A DNA stretch of 64,000 bases from Sphingosinicella sp. LHD-64 (GTDB taxonomy: Bacteria; Pseudomonadota; Alphaproteobacteria; Sphingomonadales; Sphingomonadaceae): positions 632,001-696,000 of the forward strand of contig NZ_JAVIFV010000003.1 in assembly GCF_031157375.1 (NCBI RefSeq), read 5' to 3'. The notes beneath the pieces were generated by a model. That model was not told the origin of the DNA. It searched no databases and worked only from the letters and a program-made list of their open reading frames with translations. Numbering within the stretch: the stretch's first letter is position 1; each line of letters begins with the position of its first letter. This document shows positions 50,996 through 59,734 of the stretch, one piece after another. Made by a program: the position numbers and the translations under genes.

Positions 50996-53071
50996 TCAGG
51001 GCGCGGCGGTGGCGGGACGCCAGGGCGTGTCGCGGTAGCGCTGGAACCAGGCGAGGATCGCCGAGGCCTTGGCGGCGCTCTGCGAGGGCCGGGCGGCAAG
51101 CCCGCCATGACTGGCGCCGGGCACCTTCACCAGGGCGGTCGGCACGCCGCGCAGCTGCAGCGCGGTGTAATATTGCTCCGACTCGCTGACCGGGGTGCGA
51201 TAATCCTCACTGCCGACGACGACGAGGGTCGGCGTCTGGACGTTGCCGACCAGGCTCAGCGGCGAGCGCTGCCAGAAGGCCTGCGGGTCCTCCCACGGAT
51301 ATTCGCCGAACCAGTAGCGCGAGAAGAAGGACGGGTTGTCGGCGGTGAGCACGAAGCTCGCCCAGTCGATCACCGGCTTCTGGGTCGCGGCGGCACGGAA
51401 GCGGTTGGTCTTGCCGACGATCCACGAGGTCAGCACGCCGCCGCCCGAGCCGCCGGTGACGAACAGCCGCTCCGGATCGACCACGCCCTGGGCGATGACG
51501 GCGTCGACCGCGCTCATCAGGTCGTCATAGTCGTTGCCGGGATAGGCATGGTGGATGAGATTGGCGAACGCCTCGCCATAGGAGGTGGAGCCGCGCGGAT
51601 TGACCGACAGCACGGCATAGCCGGCGGCGGCGTAGAGCTGGTTGTCGGTCGAGAAACTGGGGCCATAGGCGGCGAACGGGCCGCCGTGGATCTCGAGGAT
51701 CAGCGGATAACGCTGGCCTTCCGTGTAGTTGGCCGGCAGCGTCAGCCAGGCCTCGATCGGCCGCTGGTCGAAGGAGGAGGACGTCTCGATCCGCCGCACC
51801 TCGCCCAGCGCCTTGCCGCCCAGCATCTCGTCGTTGAGCCGGGTGAGTTGGCGCGACTGCCCGCCGCGCACCAGCACGACATCCGACGGGCGGGTCGCTG
51901 TGCCGCGGGTGACCGCGAGCGCGCCGTCGCGCGACACGCTGAACTCCCCGCCCGCATAGGGGCGGTCCAGGCTGCTCCCGGTGAGCCGTTCCACCACGGT
52001 CCGGCGCGACCCGTCGAGTCCGACGCGGGCGACGGTGATCGTGCCATGGTCCTCGTAGGAGACGTAGATCCCGCGCCCGTCGGCCGCCCAGACCGCGCTG
52101 TCGATGCTGCGATCGAGCGAGTCGGTGAGTGACCGGCCGTTCGATCCGTCGCGGTCCATCACGTAGAGCCGGGCGTTCTCGTAGCCGCGGCGCTGATCGT
52201 CGAAGCCGAGATAGGCGATCGAGCGGCCGTCCGGCGACACGATCGGCGACGCGTCCGGCCCGTCGCGGGTGGTGAGCGCCGTGATCCGGTGGGTGGCGAT
52301 GTCGAGCGCATAGACCTCGCTGTTGTTGCCGTCGCGCTCCCACGTATCGGAGCGGTTGGCGCTGAAATAGAGCGTCCGCCCGTCGGGCGCCCAGGAGACC
52401 TGCCCGTCATTGTTGTACGGGCCGTAGCTCAGCTGGCGCGGCGCGCCGCCCTCGGCGGAGACGACGAAGATCTGCTCGTAACCGGGCTTCAGATAGCCCT
52501 GGCCGTCGGCGCGATAGGTGACCGCGGTGATCACCTCCAGCGGCGGCGCCCATTGCGCGCCTTCGGGGCGCGGCTGCGACGCGCTGCCGAGGCGCTGGCC
52601 CTCGTCCGGCACGAACATCGTGTAGGCGATCTGGCGGCCGTCCGGCGACCAGGCGAGGCTGCCCGGCGAATCCGGGAGGCCGGTGATCCGCACCGCCTCG
52701 CCGCTCTCCATCCAGCGCACGAAGAGCTGCGGCGTGCCGCCCTCGGCCGACGAGACGTAGGCGATCCGGTCGCCGGCCGGCGACCAGCGCGGCTGGCTGT
52801 GCGCGCCGGGCCCGGCGGCGAGCGGAACCTGACGCCCGGTCGCGGTGTCGATCAGCCAGATGGTCGGGCGGAATCGGTCGGTCATGATGTCGCCGGAGCG
52901 GCGGACATAGGCGATCTGGCGGCCGTCGGGGCTGATCTGCGGATCGGCGGCAACCTCGAGGCTGAACAGGTCGCGACCGGTGAACAGCCGCTCCGGCCCC
53001 TGCGGCACCTCGGCCGCCGCCGGCGCTGCGGCCACGAACACCAGCATCCATGCCCAAAGCCACAGCCGCAT
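50996..53071 (-). CDS. S9 family peptidase (prolyl oligopeptidase/acylaminoacyl-peptidase type), exported
   Basis: A 691-residue serine peptidase with a signal peptide (1-20). Residues about 35-400 form a WD40/TolB-like propeller with repeated PDGRQIAY-type blades; the C-terminal alpha/beta hydrolase domain has GGPFAAYG, the nucleophile TGGSGGGVLTSW, Asp in VGSEDYRTP and His in PGASHGG. It probably trims oligopeptides in the periplasm. Such genes are frequent in sphingomonads. It lies between the TonB and MerR genes without obvious functional ties and is convergent with tonB, four bases apart. Confidence 0.92.
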   Translation of the reverse strand: MRLWLWAWMLVFVAAAPAAAEVPQGPERLFTGRDLFSLEVAADPQISPDGRQIAYVRRSGDIMTDRFRPTIWLIDTATGRQVPLAAGPGAHSQPRWSPAGDRIAYVSSAEGGTPQLFVRWMESGEAVRITGLPDSPGSLAWSPDGRQIAYTMFVPDEGQRLGSASQPRPEGAQWAPPLEVITAVTYRADGQGYLKPGYEQIFVVSAEGGAPRQLSYGPYNNDGQVSWAPDGRTLYFSANRSDTWERDGNNSEVYALDIATHRITALTTRDGPDASPIVSPDGRSIAYLGFDDQRRGYENARLYVMDRDGSNGRSLTDSLDRSIDSAVWAADGRGIYVSYEDHGTITVARVGLDGSRRTVVERLTGSSLDRPYAGGEFSVSRDGALAVTRGTATRPSDVVLVRGGQSRQLTRLNDEMLGGKALGEVRRIETSSSFDQRPIEAWLTLPANYTEGQRYPLILEIHGGPFAAYGPSFSTDNQLYAAAGYAVLSVNPRGSTSYGEAFANLIHHAYPGNDYDDLMSAVDAVIAQGVVDPERLFVTGGSGGGVLTSWIVGKTNRFRAAATQKPVIDWASFVLTADNPSFFSRYWFGEYPWEDPQAFWQRSPLSLVGNVQTPTLVVVGSEDYRTPVSESEQYYTALQLRGVPTALVKVPGASHGGLAARPSQSAAKASAILAWFQRYRDTPWRPATAAP

Positions 53072-53147
53072 CGCCCCGTCTCCTGTCGATTTTTCGGCCG
53101 GGATCATAGGCGGTTGCCGGCCATCGGCAAGCGGGGTGGGCGCCGAA

Positions 53148-53175
53148 AGTTTCAGCGGAAGTTTCATAAGTTTCA
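53148..53175. promoter_or_regulatory. Three AGTTTCA repeats upstream of the S9 peptidase gene
   Basis: AGTTTCA occurs at 53148-53154, 53160-53166 and 53169-53175, about 80-105 bases upstream of the peptidase ATG at 53071. The 291-base gap 53072-53362 contains no gene that I can support; these repeats are the only structure in it that stands out. A regulatory role is a guess from position. Confidence 0.4.
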
Positions 53176-53362
53176 GCTTCCCTGAGCGAAAAAATCCGCA
53201 CCGCACGTGAAACTTCGAAGCGATGGGGACCGGCTTGCCCGACGCGTTGCAAGGTGGAGCCGTCATGCCGTGAGCGTGACAGGCCAAATCCTATTTGTAT
53301 CCAACAATCGGAATGCCGGCGCTTTCGACCCGTTGCGGATCGGGAAACCGGGTTTGCGCGGG

Positions 53363-53752
53363 CTAACGCTCGGCCAGGGTGAGCATGATGCGGCAGTCGG
53401 CGACCTGTCCGCCCCGACACTGCCGGAGCATCCGGACAAGTTCCTGCTGCAGCTGTTCGAGTTGCCGGAGCTTGTTCTCGACGGACACGAGGTGGCTGGT
53501 GGCGATTTGATCGACCTCGCAGCAATCCCGCTCCGGATGCTCACCGAGATCGAGGAGGGAGCGGATATCGGCAATGTCGAACCCGAGCCCGCGCGCATGG
53601 CGGATGAATTTGAGGCGGTCGACATCCTGGGCTGCATAGCTGCGGTAGTTTCCGCCGGTGCGGCTCGGCTTGGGCAGGAGGCCGATCCGCTCATAATAGC
53701 GGACGGTCTCCACGTTCGTTCCGGTGATCCTGGAGACCTCTCCGATCTTCAT
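53363..53752 (-). CDS. MerR family heavy-metal regulator (CadR/PbrR/ZntR-like)
   Basis: A 129-residue MerR activator. The N-terminal DNA-binding part (MKIGEVSRITGTNVETVRYYER) is followed by a dimerisation helix. Metal ligands fit the divalent-ion branch: Cys77-Cys78 before the long helix and Cys112/Cys120 in QCRGGQVADC. This arrangement is that of CadR/PbrR/ZntR (Cd, Pb, Zn), not of CueR, which lacks the Cys near 78. It is divergent from the receptor gene, with a MerR-type promoter between them (53762-53792), so the receptor is the likely target. Confidence 0.9.
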   Translation of the reverse strand: MKIGEVSRITGTNVETVRYYERIGLLPKPSRTGGNYRSYAAQDVDRLKFIRHARGLGFDIADIRSLLDLGEHPERDCCEVDQIATSHLVSVENKLRQLEQLQQELVRMLRQCRGGQVADCRIMLTLAER

Positions 53753-53761
53753 CGCAATGCC

Positions 53762-53792
53762 TTGACCCTGTAGTCGCTACAGACCCCATAGC
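53762..53792 (+). promoter_or_regulatory. MerR-type promoter/operator of the metal-linked receptor
   Basis: TTGACC (-35, 53762-53767) leads into CTGTAGTCGCTACAG (53768-53782), a dyad CTGTAG-N3-CTACAG, and a weak -10 (CATAGC) about 19 bases from the -35. The pattern closely follows the pbr and cad promoters (TTGACCCTATAGTGGCTACAGGGT), in which the MerR protein untwists an over-long spacer. The receptor ATG is 29 bases downstream. Confidence 0.85.
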
Positions 53793-53820
53793 GCCGCCTT
53801 CCCGATTCGGTCGAGGATCC

Positions 53821-55821
53821 ATGGCGCGCTCCAGTTTTACATCCCTGACCGGCATGCCGGCCGTGCTCGTTCTGACGCTGCTGTCCCCGGCCGCATGGGC
53901 GCAGGATGTTTCCGGCGGGAACGACCAGGCTGGAGCGCAGGCGGAGACCGACGAGGAAGATGAGGAGATCGTCGTCCAGGCGACGCGCTCCCGCCGCCGG
54001 GTACAGGACGAACCGATCCGGGTGGACGTCCTGAACCGCGACGAGATCGAAGAGAAGCTGCTGATGCGGCCCGGCAACATCGCCATGATGCTGAGCGAAA
54101 CGGGCGGTGTCCGGGTTCAGGTCACGTCGCCGGCGCTGGGCTCGGCCAATGTGCGCGTGCAGGGCATGAACGGCCGCTACACCCAGCTTCTTGCCGACGG
54201 ACTGCCACTTTACGGCGGCCAGGCGTCGTCGCTCGGCCTCCTGCAAATCCCCCCGACAGATCTTGGTCAAGTCGAGGTCATCAAGGGGGCAGCCTCGGCG
54301 CTTTATGGGCCCTCGGCGCTCGGCGGCGTTATCAACCTGGTCTCGCGGCGCCCGGGCGATGCCCTGGAGATCGAAGCCTTGCTCAACGTCACGAGCCGTG
54401 ACGGTCAGGATCTCACGGCCTATGCCGCATCGCCGCTCGGCGGGGGCTGGAGCGCCTCGCTGACCGGGGGGCTCCACCGTCAGAGCCGGCAGGACATCGA
54501 CGATGACGGCTGGATCGACCTGCCCGCCTATGACCGCTGGACCGCCCGGCCGCGCCTGTTCTGGGACGGCGCCGGCGGAGCGTCGATCTTCGCCACGATC
54601 GGGGCGATGGGCGAGGATCGGGTGGGTGGCACCGCGCCCGGCCGGACGACGCCCGACGGCCGGCCCTTCCTCCAGACCCAGAACACGGATCGTCTCGATG
54701 CGGGCCTGGTCGCCCAGCTGCCGCTGGCAGGGATCGGCACCGCGCATGTCCGCGCCTCGGGAATGCGACAGGATCACCGCCACGTCTTCGGCGACACAGC
54801 CGAGGACGACCGGCACGACACGCTCTTCGCCGAGCTGTCGCTGGCCGGAGAGGCGGGGCGCATGTCATGGGTCGCCGGTGTCGCCTATCAGGCGGACGGC
54901 TATCGTTCCGAGACATTCCCCCAGTTCGACTATGATTTCACCGTGCCGGGGGTCTTCGTCCAGGCCGAGCACGCGCTGAACGAACAGTTGACCGTGGCGG
55001 GCAGCGCCCGGATCGACGCGCACAGCGAATATGGCACCAGGTTCAGCCCGCGCCTGTCGCTGCTCTATCGGCCCGGCTTCTGGACGGTCCGGGCTTCGGT
55101 CGGCCGCGGCTTCCATGCGCCGACCCCGTTCGTCGACGAGACCGAGGCGGCGGGCCTGTCGCGGCTGGAGCCGCTGAATGGCCTGAGGGCGGAAACGGCG
55201 GAAAGCGCCTCGCTCGACATCGGTTATGCGCGTGGGGGCATCGAAGCGAACCTCACCCTGTTCGGCTCCGACATGCGCAACACCACCCGGCTCGATGTCG
55301 TCGATCCGTCACCCGAAGCCGGGCGGGTGCGGCTGGTCAGCGTCGCGGAGACGACGCGCATTCGCGGCGCCGAGCTCCTGCTGCGCTATCGCTGGCAGGC
55401 GTTCACCGTCACCGGCAGCTACGTCTTCGTCGACTCTTCGGAACCCGACCCGGACGGGACCGGCCGCCGGCAGGTGCCGCTGACGCCGCGCCACACCGCC
55501 GGACTGGTGGCGATGTGGGAGCGGCACGGGGTCGGCCGGATCGGCTTCGAGGCCTATTATACCGGCCGGCAATCGCTGGAAGACAATCCGTTTCGCGCGA
55601 CAGGCCGACCCTATGTCGAACTCGGCATGATGGGCGAGATCGTGCTCGGCGACGTCCGCCTCTTCCTGAACGCCGAGAACCTGCTGAACGTCCGGCAGAC
55701 CAGATACGACCCGTTGCTCAGGCCCACGCGGGCGCCGGACGGTCGCTGGACCGTCGACGCCTGGGCACCGACCGACGGATTCACCGTCAACGGCGGCATC
55801 CGGCTGACCTTTGGCGCGTGA
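53821..55821 (+). CDS. TonB-dependent receptor under MerR-type control
   Basis: A 666-residue outer-membrane receptor, shorter than the two glycan receptors. A signal peptide (to about 28, AWAQ), an acidic linker (ETDEEDEE), TonB box EIVVQATRSRR, a plug (RPGNIAMMLSETGGVRVQ ... VEVIKGAASALYGPSALGGVINLV) and a 22-strand-type barrel ending IRLTFGA are visible. The plug pattern is that of siderophore/metal-chelate receptors. Control by a divalent-metal MerR regulator is unusual; it may bind a metal complex such as Zn, Cd or Pb chelates. No exporter or metal-binding gene adjoins. Confidence 0.9.
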   Translation: MARSSFTSLTGMPAVLVLTLLSPAAWAQDVSGGNDQAGAQAETDEEDEEIVVQATRSRRRVQDEPIRVDVLNRDEIEEKLLMRPGNIAMMLSETGGVRVQVTSPALGSANVRVQGMNGRYTQLLADGLPLYGGQASSLGLLQIPPTDLGQVEVIKGAASALYGPSALGGVINLVSRRPGDALEIEALLNVTSRDGQDLTAYAASPLGGGWSASLTGGLHRQSRQDIDDDGWIDLPAYDRWTARPRLFWDGAGGASIFATIGAMGEDRVGGTAPGRTTPDGRPFLQTQNTDRLDAGLVAQLPLAGIGTAHVRASGMRQDHRHVFGDTAEDDRHDTLFAELSLAGEAGRMSWVAGVAYQADGYRSETFPQFDYDFTVPGVFVQAEHALNEQLTVAGSARIDAHSEYGTRFSPRLSLLYRPGFWTVRASVGRGFHAPTPFVDETEAAGLSRLEPLNGLRAETAESASLDIGYARGGIEANLTLFGSDMRNTTRLDVVDPSPEAGRVRLVSVAETTRIRGAELLLRYRWQAFTVTGSYVFVDSSEPDPDGTGRRQVPLTPRHTAGLVAMWERHGVGRIGFEAYYTGRQSLEDNPFRATGRPYVELGMMGEIVLGDVRLFLNAENLLNVRQTRYDPLLRPTRAPDGRWTVDAWAPTDGFTVNGGIRLTFGA

Positions 55822-55932
55822 CCATCCGCCTTCCCATTGTGGCCGATCCCGGCAGCGCGCATGAAGACGCCATCGGGATGTGACCCCGTGCGCTAAAGTG
55901 TTGCGCGGACAGCATGATAGGGAGGCTCTTTC

Positions 55933-56328
55933 ATGGAGACGGTGCATGTGCCGGGCCGGACGCCGGGCGGGCATTATGCGTTCGCGACGGCACATGACGG
56001 CCTCGTCTTCACCGCCGGGCACCTGCCCGTCGTCGCTGGCGGGCATGAGCTGGCGAAGGCGGGCTTCGAGGCGCAGGTCCGCCAGACCTTCCGCAACCTG
56101 TTCGACACGCTCGCCGCTGCCAACGCCGGGCCGCAGGATGTGCTGCGCGTCACCGTGTTCGTCGTCGGGATGGACCACTGGGCGCCGTTCAACGCGCTGT
56201 TCGCGGAGATCTTCGGGGAGCACCGGCCGGCGCGGACCGTCGTTCCGGTGCCGGAGCTCCATTACGGCTATCTGGTCGAGATCGAGGCGATCGCCGCGCA
56301 GCCGCGGGATGGCAATGAGGTTGCGTAG
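55933..56328 (+). CDS. RidA/YjgF family protein
   Basis: A 131-residue RidA-like protein, of a family of cytoplasmic homotrimers that hydrolyse reactive enamine/imine intermediates. The conserved C-terminal block has RPARTVVPVPELHYGYLVEIEAIA, with the Arg of the PAR motif (carboxylate binding) and the Glu of VEIEAIA. GGGAGG lies just upstream of the ATG. It is convergent with the DUF482 gene. A second RidA-type gene lies 2 kb away (58169-58639), but the two differ clearly and are not tandem copies. Confidence 0.88.
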   Translation: METVHVPGRTPGGHYAFATAHDGLVFTAGHLPVVAGGHELAKAGFEAQVRQTFRNLFDTLAAANAGPQDVLRVTVFVVGMDHWAPFNALFAEIFGEHRPARTVVPVPELHYGYLVEIEAIAAQPRDGNEVA

Positions 56329-56332
56329 CTGC

Positions 56333-57472
56333 CTAGCCCGTCTTCCGGAACGGCGTCAGCTCGTCCATGGCTTCGATCTCCCGGGCGACGGCGGCGCGTT
56401 CGGCGGCGAGATAGTCGGCGACGGCGCGACGGAAGCCGGGATTGGCGATGTAATGGGCTGACCAGGTCGGGACCGGGCGATAGCCGCGGGCGAGCTTGTG
56501 GCCGCCCTGCGCGCCGGCCTCGACCCGATGGAGACCGCGCGCGATCGCGAAGTCGATCGCCTGATAATAGCAGAGCTCGAAATGGAGGTGGGGCACATCC
56601 TCGGTGCAGCCCCAGTAGCGACCGTAGAGGGCCTCGGCGCCGATCAGGTTGAGCGCGCCGGCGATGGGGATGCCGTCGCGCAGCGCGAAGACCAGCAGCA
56701 CCTTGTCGGCGAGCCGTTCGCCGAGCAGCGAGAAGAAGGGGCGGGTGAGATAGGGGCGGCCCCATTTGCGGGCGCCGGTGTCCTGGTAGAAGGTCCAGAA
56801 GGCGTCCCAGTGGGTTTCGGTCAGGTCGTCGCCGGTAAGGTGGACGATCTCCAGGCCCTGGCTCGCCGCAGCGCGCTCCTTGCGGATCGCCTTGCGCTTG
56901 CGCGAGGTGAGGGAGGCGAGGAAGTCATCGAAGCTTCGATAGCCGTCATTATGCCAGTGGAACTGGTTGTCCTCGCGGATCAGCCAGCCGGCGCGTTCGA
57001 AGACCGCGACCTCGTCGCCATGGATGAAGGTGGCGTGGGCGGAGGAGAGGTGGTTCGCCTCGACGATCCGCTCGGCGGCGGCGATCAAGGCGGGAGCGAG
57101 CGGCGCGGCGCGGGCGAGCAGGCGGCGGCCCGGCACCGGCGTGAACGGCACGGCGATCTGGAGCTTGGGATAATAGCGCCCGCCGGCCCGCTCGAAGGCG
57201 TCGGCCCAGGCGTGGTCGAAGACATATTCGCCCTGACTGTGGCTCTTCACATAGGCGGGGAGTACCGCATCCGGGCGGCCGTCCGGGCCGTCAATGGCGA
57301 TCGGGACGGGCTGCCAGCCGGTTTCGAGGACCGCGCTGCCGGATTCCTCCAGCGCCGAGAGGAAGGCGTGGCTGAGGAACGGATCGTCGGAGCCGGCGCA
57401 GCGGTCCCAGTCTTCGGCGGAAAAGTCCGCGACACCCTGCGCGATGCGGGCGACGACCGCTTCGCCGCTCAT
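56333..57472 (-). CDS. DUF482 (FemAB/GNAT-like) acyltransferase
   Basis: A 379-residue protein of the PF04339-type GNAT fold, often annotated as a peptidogalycan biosynthesis or N-acyltransferase protein. Recognisable segments are SDDPFLSHAFLSALEESGS near the start, LTSRKRKAIRKERAAA and YGRYWGCTEDVPHLHFELCYYQ, which characterise the family across proteobacteria. Function is not established. Its ATG overlaps the GDPD stop by four bases; it is the last gene of the RidA-GDPD-DUF482 operon. Confidence 0.85.
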   Translation of the reverse strand: MSGEAVVARIAQGVADFSAEDWDRCAGSDDPFLSHAFLSALEESGSAVLETGWQPVPIAIDGPDGRPDAVLPAYVKSHSQGEYVFDHAWADAFERAGGRYYPKLQIAVPFTPVPGRRLLARAAPLAPALIAAAERIVEANHLSSAHATFIHGDEVAVFERAGWLIREDNQFHWHNDGYRSFDDFLASLTSRKRKAIRKERAAASQGLEIVHLTGDDLTETHWDAFWTFYQDTGARKWGRPYLTRPFFSLLGERLADKVLLVFALRDGIPIAGALNLIGAEALYGRYWGCTEDVPHLHFELCYYQAIDFAIARGLHRVEAGAQGGHKLARGYRPVPTWSAHYIANPGFRRAVADYLAAERAAVAREIEAMDELTPFRKTG

Positions 57473-58197
57473 GCCGGGACCTCGTAGATGATCTGATCAA
57501 CGCTCGCCGCAGCGATGGTGCGCTGGGCGTCGGTGCGGACCGTCCAGGTGCCGACCTTCATGCCTTTCGCGCGGACCGCATCGACAAAGCGCGAGGGCAG
57601 GTCGCGGATGTCGTAGGCGAGGAAATCGGCCCTCGACCATCTGAGCGAGAGCCAGCGCTTCAGCCACCCGTGCCGGGGCCGACCCTCCTCGGTTACGACG
57701 AGGCCGCGCAGCACGTCGGGTGCGCGCTTCGCGAACCAGTGCCCGATCGCCGGATTGAACGACATCACCGCCACCGGGCCGATATAGGAGGCGAGCGCAC
57801 GGTTCACAGCTTCGCAGAGCGGCGCGACGTCGCGGCCGGGCGATTTCACCTCGATCAGCAGCGGCGCGCGGCCGTCGATCAGCGCCAGTATGTCCGGGAG
57901 GATCGGGATCGCCTCTTCGGTGCCGGTCAGCCGGTGCGCGGAGATCGCGGCGGCAGGGAGATCGGCGAGTTTGCCGTCCGCGCCGGCCAGCCGCCTGAGA
58001 TCGTAGTCGTGGAAGACGATCGCTTCGCCGTCGGCCGAGACCTGGACGTCGAGCTCGATGCCGTGGCCGGCGTCGAGCGCGGCGCGGAACGCCGACGGGC
58101 TGTTCTCGACCATGCCGCGGCCATGCAGGCCGCGGTGGGCGAAGGGCTTCGCGAAAAGCTCGCCGAGCCTAGCTGGCCTTGACGGCGATGATGGCAT
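57469..58197 (-). CDS. Glycerophosphodiester phosphodiesterase
   Basis: A 242-residue cytoplasmic GDPD. The active-site set is intact: HRGLHGRGMVENS (His/Arg), ELDVQVSADGEAIVFHDYDL (Glu, Asp and His) and LLIEVKS (Glu/Lys). It hydrolyses glycerophosphodiesters to glycerol-3-phosphate and an alcohol. The ATG at 58197 lies inside the 3' end of the upstream RidA gene (29-base overlap), which fixes both as one transcript; no later start retains the His-Arg motif with a proper leader. Confidence 0.92.
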   Translation of the reverse strand: MPSSPSRPARLGELFAKPFAHRGLHGRGMVENSPSAFRAALDAGHGIELDVQVSADGEAIVFHDYDLRRLAGADGKLADLPAAAISAHRLTGTEEAIPILPDILALIDGRAPLLIEVKSPGRDVAPLCEAVNRALASYIGPVAVMSFNPAIGHWFAKRAPDVLRGLVVTEEGRPRHGWLKRWLSLRWSRADFLAYDIRDLPSRFVDAVRAKGMKVGTWTVRTDAQRTIAAASVDQIIYEVPA

Positions 58198-58639
58198 CGA
58201 TCTCGACCGCGGCGCCGAGCGGCAGCACCGGCACGCCGACGGCGCTGCGGGTATGGCGTCCCGCCTCGCCGAACACCTTCTCCATCAGCTCCGACGCGCC
58301 GTTGGCGACCTTGGGCTGGTCGGTGAAGTCGGGGGTCGAGGCGACGAAGGCGCCGAGCTTGACGATCCGCTCGACCCGGTCGAGCGAGCCCAAAGCCTTC
58401 TGCATCTGCGCGATCAGCATCAGGCCGCAGCGCTCGGCCGCCTGCTGGCCGGCGGCGACGTCCATGTCCTTGCCGAGCGTCCCGGTGATCCGGCTGCCGT
58501 CGGGCGCGAAGGAGATCTGGCCCGAGATGAAGAGCAGGCCGCCCACTTCCAGCGTCGGCACATAGGCGGCGACGGGCGCCGCGGCTTCGGGAAGGGCGAG
58601 GCCGAGCTCGGCGATGCGGGCGGAGATGCTGTCGGTCAT
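58169..58639 (-). CDS. RidA/YjgF family protein, TcdA/YjgH-like
   Basis: A 156-residue RidA-superfamily protein starting at ATG 58639 (a start at 58654 is in frame but lacks support). GLLFISGQISFAPDG, GQQAAERCGLMLIAQMQKALGSLDRVERIVKLGAFV and GVPVLPLGAAVEIDAIIAV are typical of the longer RidA subgroup in which the PAR arginine is replaced (here HTRSAVGVPVLP). It lacks the standard catalytic Arg arrangement, so deaminase activity is doubtful. First gene of the operon with GDPD and DUF482. Confidence 0.88.
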   Translation of the reverse strand: MTDSISARIAELGLALPEAAAPVAAYVPTLEVGGLLFISGQISFAPDGSRITGTLGKDMDVAAGQQAAERCGLMLIAQMQKALGSLDRVERIVKLGAFVASTPDFTDQPKVANGASELMEKVFGEAGRHTRSAVGVPVLPLGAAVEIDAIIAVKAS

Positions 58640-58670
58640 GCCGCCGCTAAGCACTGCCGACGGGGCGGGG

Positions 58671-59660
58671 TCAAGCGTGCGTGTGACCGAAATGCTGGCG
58701 GTAGCGGGTCGGGGTGACGTCGAGCTGCCGCGCGAAATGGTGGCGGAGCGCCGCGGCGGTGCCGAAGCCGGCGAGACGGGCGATCTCCTCGATCGGCGCG
58801 GCGCTGGTCTCGAGCAGCTCGCGGGCGCGACCGATCCGCTCCAGCCGCAGCCATTCGGCGGGCGGCAGGCCGGTCGCCTCGTTGAAGCGGCGGACGAGGG
58901 TGCGGCGGCTCATGCCGGCGCGGGCGGCCATGCTTGCGACGGTCCAGGGGTCGTCGAGCCCGGCGCGGACATCGTCCATCAGCCGGCCGAGGCGGCCCGC
59001 CTCGTGGTCGCGCGGCAGCGGGCGCTCGACGAACTGGCGCTGGTCGCCGCCGCGATGGGCCGCGACCACCAGCCGCCGTGCCACCATGTTGGCGATGGCG
59101 CCGCCATAATCCTGGCGGACGAGATGGAGGCAGAGGTCGACGCCGGAGGCGCCGCCCGCCGAGGTCAGGATCGATCCGTCGTCGAGGTAGAGGACGTCGC
59201 GGACCACGCGGATTGCCGGATATTCGGCGACCATGCGGTCCATGTGGCGCCAGTGGGTGGTGGCGCGCCGCCCGTCGAGCAGGCCGGCCGAGGCGAGCAG
59301 GAACGAGCCGGTGCAGATCGAGACGAGCCGCGCACCGCGCGCGTGGGCCGCGACCAGCGCGGCGCGGACAGGGTGTTCGCGATCCTCGGGCGGCCAGCCG
59401 GGGATGATGATCGTGTCGGCCTCGGCGAGCAATTCGATGCCGCCGTCGGTGGTGATCGTGACGCCGCCGGGGGCGCGGACCGGGCGCGGCTGGATGTTGG
59501 CGGCCGAGAAACGGTACCAGTGCGGGCTGATGTCGTAGCGCACCTCGCCGAAAATCTCCGCCGCCATGCCGAATTCGAACAGGGCGAGCCCCTCATAGGC
59601 GACGACCACGACGTGATGACGCGGGCGCGGGGGCATATCCTTTGGCACGATATCGATCAT
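58671..59660 (-). CDS. ftrA: GlxA/FtrA-type AraC regulator with DJ-1/PfpI domain
   Basis: A 329-residue regulator. The N-terminal DJ-1/PfpI-like domain (VVVVAYEGLALFEFGMAAEIF; nucleophile-elbow Cys in SICTGSFLLASAG) is fused to a C-terminal AraC domain (WTVASMAARAGMSRRTLVRRFNEATG, IARLAGFGTAAALRHHFARQ). The EIFGEVRYDISPHWYRF stretch is that of FtrA proteins. The effector is unknown. ATG 59660 is chosen; a later in-frame Met at 59636 is possible. It is divergent from a small secreted protein gene, 74 bases away. Confidence 0.88.
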   Translation of the reverse strand: MIDIVPKDMPPRPRHHVVVVAYEGLALFEFGMAAEIFGEVRYDISPHWYRFSAANIQPRPVRAPGGVTITTDGGIELLAEADTIIIPGWPPEDREHPVRAALVAAHARGARLVSICTGSFLLASAGLLDGRRATTHWRHMDRMVAEYPAIRVVRDVLYLDDGSILTSAGGASGVDLCLHLVRQDYGGAIANMVARRLVVAAHRGGDQRQFVERPLPRDHEAGRLGRLMDDVRAGLDDPWTVASMAARAGMSRRTLVRRFNEATGLPPAEWLRLERIGRARELLETSAAPIEEIARLAGFGTAAALRHHFARQLDVTPTRYRQHFGHTHA

Positions 59661-59734
59661 AGATGGCAAATGCGCCACTGGCGAGTCCGGCCGGGCGCGC
59701 GTGATTCTCCCGTTCCAAGGCAGGAGAATGAGAG

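Noticed and set aside
53207-53773. 188-codon plus-strand frame over the MerR gene
   Set aside because: It is antisense to the MerR protein for most of its length, lacks a ribosome site and has no recognisable domain.
16466-55821. The glycan-related stretch as a horizontally acquired genomic island
   Set aside because: Base composition and codon use look like the flanks, and there is no integrase, transposase or boundary repeat; the tRNA-Leu at 6371 is not adjacent.
55933-58639. The two RidA genes as a recent tandem duplication
   Set aside because: Their sequences and lengths (131 and 156 residues) differ strongly and belong to different RidA subgroups on opposite strands.
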